DNA of 64,000 nt, taken from Candidatus Krumholzibacteriia bacterium (GTDB lineage Bacteria > Krumholzibacteriota > Krumholzibacteriia > LZORAL124-64-63). The stretch lies in the NCBI GenBank assembly GCA_014859985.1, contig JACZKN010000092.1, positions 1-64,000 of the forward strand. The letters run 5' to 3'. Of this stretch, positions 60,336-64,000 are shown piece by piece. The stretch's first letter is position 1, and every line of letters starts with the position of its first letter. Made by a program: the position numbers and the translations under genes. The notes beneath the pieces were generated by a model that saw only the letters and a list, made by a program, of their open reading frames with translations, did not search any database and was not told where the DNA came from.

Positions 60336-62057
60336 TCAGAAGGGTAGGTCATCGTCATCGTGCGGGTTGTATGCCCGCACGCCGCCCTCGATCATCGCGC
60401 CCACCGGCTCGAGGTCATCGTCCATCCCGGGCTCCCGCCATGGCGGACGATCGCCCAGCTCGTAGCCCACGATCTGCGGGAACTGCTCCCCGACCACCGT
60501 TCGCACGGTGATGGTGCCGGTCTCGCAGAGGGCTCCGTCCTGGGCCAGGGCCGCGGCCTCGGCCGCCGTCGGCGGCACCGGAGCGTTCGACCGCTTCCGC
60601 CACCACGACTCGGCCTTGTGGCGAGCCCAGCCGCCGTGCTCGAAGCAGATCCATTCGCTGTAGTACTGGTGGAACCCAACCTCGTACTCGACCCGCAGCG
60701 TCTTGGGCGCATCCTCCGGCGCGCCCTTCTTCGTGTGGACGCTGAAGAACACCTCGCGGACCTCGTGGACCGACGTCGTGACCTCACCCGACAGGATGCC
60801 CTCGGTGGACGCTGTGGCGTCGTGCTGTTGCCGTTCCGGCGGTGGGAACTCGTAGCCGCAGTCAGGGCACACCGTATAGCCGGTGGCGATCAAGCTCCTG
60901 CACACGGGGCACTGCTTGGCCGGCGCCTCGCCGCCCATGCGGTGGTGGACCTCCCGGACCCGGATGGCGTCGACCGGCCCGTGCCGCAGCACGTTGCCGC
61001 CGAAGTCCAGGACCAGACAGTTCTCCTTCCCCTCGCACAGACGGAAGCCCCGGCCGACCATCTGGTAGTAGAGGCCCGGGGACAGCGTCGGCCGCATCAT
61101 GGCCACGCAGTCGATGTTCGGGGCGTCGAACCCCGTGGTGAGAACGTTGACGTTGACCAGGTACTTGATCCGGCCCTCTTTGAACTGAGCCAGGACCCGG
61201 TCGCGCTCCTCGCTCGCCGTCTCGCCGAACACCGTGGCCACGGGCTCGCTCGTCATCCGGCCCAGCACCGCGGCGACGTGCTCCGCGTGCCGGATACCGG
61301 AGGTGAACACGAGCACCGACCGGCGCACCTGCGCCTGCTCGACGATCTCCCGACAGGCCGACTCCACGAGCTCGTCGGTGTCCATCAGATCCTCGGCCTC
61401 ACTGGCGATGAACTCGCCCGCGCGCACGTGCAGACTCGAGGTGTCCAGCGGCTGCGCCGCGCCCTTGGTCACCAGGGGGCAGAGGTAGCCCTGGACGATC
61501 AGCTCCTTCACACCGATCTCGTAGCAGACCTCGTTCAGGACGTTGCCCGGCTCACAGATCATCCCGCTCTTCATCCGGAACGGCGTCGCGGTCAGGCCGA
61601 TCACCCGCAAGTGCGGGTTCACCTTCCTGGCGTCGTCGAGGAACGTCCGGTACATCCCATCCCCATCGGGCGGGATCATGTGGGCCTCGTCGATGATCAC
61701 CAGGTCGAACGCGTCGAGCTCGCAGGCCCGCTTGTACACCGACTGGATGCCCGCGATGATAATCGGGTGCTCGGTGTCGCGGCTCTTCAGGCCGGCCGAG
61801 TAGATCCCCGTCTTCATCCACATCTCGGGCGCCACGACCTGGATCTTCTCCAGCGCCTGCTCGAGTAACTCCTTCACGTGAGCCAGGATCAAGACTCGGC
61901 CGTTCCACCGGCCCACCGCGTCCCGGCAGACCGTGGCCATGACCGGCGTCTTGCCCCCGCCGGTGGGGATCACCACGCAGGGATTGTCTTCCCGGTCCCG
62001 CAGATGCTGATAGATCGCGTCCACCGCCTCCTGCTGATAGGGCCTCAGTTCAAGCAT
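60336..62057 (-). CDS. Phage DEAD/DEAH-type helicase with zinc ribbon
   Basis: A 573-residue superfamily 2 helicase. Motifs: Q-like LRPYQQEAVDAIYQHLR, PTGGGKT (Walker A), DEAHMIPPDG (motif II), GLTATPFR (motif III), VNVNVLTTGFDAPNIDCVAM (motif V) and QMVGRGFR (motif VI). A zinc ribbon (CPVCRSLIATGYTVCPDCGY) and a C-terminal acidic tail follow. It overlaps the RusA gene by 8 bp. It belongs to the phage early operon and is likely the recombination/replication helicase. Confidence 0.88.
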   Translation of the reverse strand: MLELRPYQQEAVDAIYQHLRDREDNPCVVIPTGGGKTPVMATVCRDAVGRWNGRVLILAHVKELLEQALEKIQVVAPEMWMKTGIYSAGLKSRDTEHPIIIAGIQSVYKRACELDAFDLVIIDEAHMIPPDGDGMYRTFLDDARKVNPHLRVIGLTATPFRMKSGMICEPGNVLNEVCYEIGVKELIVQGYLCPLVTKGAAQPLDTSSLHVRAGEFIASEAEDLMDTDELVESACREIVEQAQVRRSVLVFTSGIRHAEHVAAVLGRMTSEPVATVFGETASEERDRVLAQFKEGRIKYLVNVNVLTTGFDAPNIDCVAMMRPTLSPGLYYQMVGRGFRLCEGKENCLVLDFGGNVLRHGPVDAIRVREVHHRMGGEAPAKQCPVCRSLIATGYTVCPDCGYEFPPPERQQHDATASTEGILSGEVTTSVHEVREVFFSVHTKKGAPEDAPKTLRVEYEVGFHQYYSEWICFEHGGWARHKAESWWRKRSNAPVPPTAAEAAALAQDGALCETGTITVRTVVGEQFPQIVGYELGDRPPWREPGMDDDLEPVGAMIEGGVRAYNPHDDDDLPF

Positions 62058-62403
62058 CGACGATCTCCTCCAGGCGCACGAGGGTGCGGCCGCCGCGGAC
62101 CGACCCGCGCATCTCGATGTTCAGTTTCTTGATCTGGCTGTCGTCCGTGTACAGGCCGCCGTGCTGCAGAGCGTCTAGGAGCGCCTTCTGCACGTTGTCG
62201 ATGTCCCTGCGCTGCCGGTCCGGCGGATAGACCTCGATCTCCAGATGCAGGGGCCCGTCCAGGCTCCCGATCCCGAGGCCGGCGAGGATGGCGCAGACCC
62301 GCTCGCGGAACCTGCGCCCCTCGCGGCTGATGAGCGTCCGGGGCCCGACCCGCCGGTAGTAGTGGTTCACCGACGGAGGGAACGGGAGCTCGACCTCGAT
62401 CAT
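62050..62403 (-). CDS. rusA: Phage RusA-type Holliday junction resolvase
   Basis: A 117-residue RusA-family endonuclease: PFPPSVNHYYRRVGPRT, PPDRQRRDIDNVQKALLDAL with the catalytic Asp residues (DxDN), and GLYTDDSQIKKLNIEM. Homodimers resolve four-way junctions formed during phage replication and recombination. ATG 62403 overlaps the DUF669 stop. A longer in-frame ORF is rejected because RusA homologues begin at this Met. Confidence 0.88.
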   Translation of the reverse strand: MIEVELPFPPSVNHYYRRVGPRTLISREGRRFRERVCAILAGLGIGSLDGPLHLEIEVYPPDRQRRDIDNVQKALLDALQHGGLYTDDSQIKKLNIEMRGSVRGGRTLVRLEEIVDA

Positions 62404-62855
62404 CGCCGGGCCCAGGGCGGCGTGCTCGAGGTCTCCTGCTGAGGCACACCCGCGGCGGCGTCTTTGCGCGCGTAGCCGCGGATCTCGTTGACCACGTCGC
62501 CCGTGTCGTCGCGCTTCTTGCACTTGACCGTGATCTGCAGGGGCAGGTTGTGCAGTTCGACCGAGTCCTTGGGCTGCAGCACGCCGACCGCCCGGCAGAT
62601 CGCCGACAGTTCGCCCTGGGCGATCTGGACCGCCTGGCGGTTCGGGTTGTCCAGGTTGAGCCGCGCCCAGAGCATCCGGTTCTTGAACTCGCCGTCAATC
62701 ACCTGGAACGTCAGCTCGAGGAAGTGGCCCGTGCCGCTCTTGGTCGGCTTCATCTGCGATTCGGTGATGACGGTGAGGTACTTGCCCGCGGGCAGCGGCT
62801 CGAAATCGGTCGCGGGGTCGACGGTCGCGGCATCGAAGCCGTTGAGGTTCGCCAT
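62400..62855 (-). CDS. Phage DUF669 protein (single-strand-binding/recombination accessory)
   Basis: A 151-residue DUF669 protein starting at ATG 62855 after AAAGGAG. It shows FEPLPAGKYLTVITESQMK, GTGHFLELTFQVIDGEFKNR, LDNPNRQAVQIAQGELSAIC and LPLQITVKCKKRDDTGDVVN, and a disordered end with WARR. DUF669 genes occur with Sak4/RecT-type annealases and are thought to be OB-fold single-strand DNA-binding or accessory proteins. Confidence 0.85.
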   Translation of the reverse strand: MANLNGFDAATVDPATDFEPLPAGKYLTVITESQMKPTKSGTGHFLELTFQVIDGEFKNRMLWARLNLDNPNRQAVQIAQGELSAICRAVGVLQPKDSVELHNLPLQITVKCKKRDDTGDVVNEIRGYARKDAAAGVPQQETSSTPPWARR

Positions 62856-62857
62856 GG

Positions 62858-63640
62858 TTACTTCGCTCCTTTGGTCTTGCCGCCCTGGGGCGCGCTCACA
62901 GGTTCGGGGTGGATGTGCTGGGCGTAGACGTTCCAGTCCAGCGGCATCTCTTCGGGAAGGGCGAGGCGGTTTTTGGCCACGTGGGCGGGGCGCTCGACCG
63001 TGCGCAGCACGCGCTCGCCGGTGCCGATGCCCTGGTTGCGCTTGCGGTCGAAGCCCTCGTCGGTCTGCTTGGTGAAGACCTTGAACGTGGCGAACATGAC
63101 CTCGTCGCACCACTCCTGCAGAACCTGGGAAGCCAGGCGGTGCAGGCGCGGCACGTAGCGGTCGTAGGACTCGGTCTCGGGGTTCTCGAAGCGTTCGATG
63201 CGGGCGTGGGCGATCAGGATCGTCGTCATGCCCTTCTCGCTGCGCAGCGCCGACAGGCCCTCGATGAACTCGCGCCACTGCGTCAGGGCGAACACGTAGC
63301 CCTTGGCGTAGCCGATGTCCTCGATGCTCTCGACGTTGCGCCGACGGCACACGTCGGCCCAGATGAGCCGCTCCAACCAGTCCAGCGAGTCGATCACGAC
63401 AGTTCGATAGGAGTGCTCGTCGGTGTAGAGCTCCGACAGGGCCTGCATGGCCTGATCGAACGTCGTGGTGACGGGGAACTTGGCGCAGTCGATCTCGCCA
63501 AGGCCGTCCTCGGTCTGGATGAACACCGGGTTGGGCGCGTAGCTGGCGAAGGTCGACTTCCCAATGCCGTGGGTGCCGTAGAGCATCACCCGCCTGGGCG
63601 CCGGACTTCGTCCGCTGATGACTTGCTGCAAGAGTTTCAC
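62858..63640 (-). CDS. Phage P-loop ATPase, Sak4-like recombinase
   Basis: A 260-residue P-loop protein. GTG 63640 follows GGAAGGAGAG; the upstream ATG at 63658 lies within that site. Walker A is GTHGIGKST, Walker B VVIDSLDWLE, with later TTILIAHARIERF. This is the phage nucleotide-binding/Sak4 type, a RecA-like single-strand annealing or strand-exchange protein working with DUF669 and an exonuclease. It begins 109 bp after the partial exonuclease frame. Confidence 0.82.
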   Translation of the reverse strand: MKLLQQVISGRSPAPRRVMLYGTHGIGKSTFASYAPNPVFIQTEDGLGEIDCAKFPVTTTFDQAMQALSELYTDEHSYRTVVIDSLDWLERLIWADVCRRRNVESIEDIGYAKGYVFALTQWREFIEGLSALRSEKGMTTILIAHARIERFENPETESYDRYVPRLHRLASQVLQEWCDEVMFATFKVFTKQTDEGFDRKRNQGIGTGERVLRTVERPAHVAKNRLALPEEMPLDWNVYAQHIHPEPVSAPQGGKTKGAK

Positions 63641-63748
63641 GGTAGTCTCTCCTTCCATTGCAGGTTGGTGGGGAAGCGGGCGGACCTAGGGAGTCCCGAC
63701 GCGCTCGGGCGACAGCGCGTCACGCCATTCCGCCCGATTCCGCCTGTG

Positions 63749-64000
63749 TCAGATCAGATCGAAAGTCCGGATTTCCTCGTAGCCGCTGAGCCACTCGTCC
63801 TTCTCGCGGCACGCGATCAGGCGCGCGATGCTCTCCTCGTTCTCCTTCTCGGCGAGGCCGAGGACCTCCTCGCTCATGCGCCAGACGCCGGTGCGCAGCG
63901 GCTCGCGCTTCTCGACGGCGATCATGTAGACGGGGAGCCGCTCGCCGGTGAGAGCGGCGGCCAGAGACCGGTAGAAGGCGAGCTGGTAGACGTAGCCGTA
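63749..64000 (-). CDS. C-terminal part of a PD-(D/E)XK exonuclease (DUF3799/RecE-like), cut by the window edge
   Basis: An open frame enters from the right edge and ends with TGA at 63751-63749, encoding the last 83 residues of a protein. The sequence (YVYQLAFYRSLAAALTGE; YMIAVEKREPLRTGVWRMSE; ARLIACREKDEWLSGYEE) matches the C-terminal end of phage DUF3799/RecE-type exonucleases, including the Q of QLAFY and the ExK-adjacent VEK. It would feed single-stranded ends to the Sak4-like protein. The start and catalytic N-terminal part lie outside the window. Confidence 0.7.
   Translation of the reverse strand, partial: YGYVYQLAFYRSLAAALTGERLPVYMIAVEKREPLRTGVWRMSEEVLGLAEKENEESIARLIACREKDEWLSGYEEIRTFDLI

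Noticed and set aside
1..64000. CRISPR arrays, rRNA and tRNA genes
   Set aside because: No regularly spaced repeat array with spacers and no rRNA- or tRNA-like sequence was found on reading.

Overview
The window looks like a stretch of a moderately to highly GC-rich bacterial genome or metagenomic contig made up almost entirely of accessory DNA. The best host clue is the secreted protein at 10251-11156 (minus strand). It ends in a FlgD-like/sorting-type domain with the PNPFNPSTTI motif, which is common in FCB-group and neighbouring lineages (Eisenbacteria, Krumholzibacteriota, Latescibacterota, Gemmatimonadota and similar). That placement is an inference; there is no rRNA or other taxonomic marker here.

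Region 1 (about 1-23.5 kb) is a mosaic defence/mobile island. From left to right it holds: remnants of a recombinase-linked locus (1-398); a beta-class DNA methyltransferase with a PD-(D/E)XK endonuclease (528-2293); an overlapping coiled-coil/membrane pair (2413-3206); a HEPN + DUF262 pair (3396-5083); a Lys/Ala-rich DNA-binding protein (5316-5888); a zinc ribbon + GIY-YIG nuclease pair (6106-7111); a compact graspetide-type RiPP cluster (7304-9192) with an ATP-grasp ligase, an unknown partner and a 59-residue precursor; a transposase fragment; small HTH genes; a secreted protein; a DUF3800 protein; a membrane protein convergent with a TIR-domain protein; and a four-gene restriction operon (15177-23381: HTH, type III-like Res, Mod, and a UvrD-type helicase with a RelE-like N-terminus) behind a good promoter at 23440-23469.

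Region 2 (about 23.6-64 kb) is a tailed, siphovirus-like prophage. A minus-strand block carries holin, GH108 endolysin, three small lysis/exported genes, lambda-type portal and a head-tail adaptor. It diverges, across a perfect 27-bp palindrome (27966-27992), from a plus-strand block carrying a fused protease-capsid, head completion genes, tail terminator, tail tube, G/GT tail chaperones with a T_TTT_TTC slippery site, tape measure, two tail proteins with adhesin-like features, and GTA/BR0599-type tail-tip genes up to a J-like protein ending at 43195. The packaging genes (ParB-methyltransferase, TerS, TerL) lie at 51.8-55.75 kb. Small early genes follow, and a minus-strand replication/recombination module (SpoVG-like, primase-polymerase/DUF3987, DEAD helicase, RusA, DUF669, Sak4-like ATPase, partial RecE/DUF3799-type exonuclease) runs off the right edge.

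Between the last tail gene and the packaging genes sits a full heavy-metal efflux cassette (43301-50468): a Cys-rich exported protein, a CzcC-type outer-membrane factor, a CzcB-type adaptor, a CzcA-type RND pump, a PII-like protein and a CDF exporter. No regulator gene is visible in it. A 7-kb tripartite efflux operon between phage morphogenesis modules is the most unusual large-scale feature. The graspetide cluster, whose precursor is a short gene easily missed by automatic calling, is the most unusual small one.
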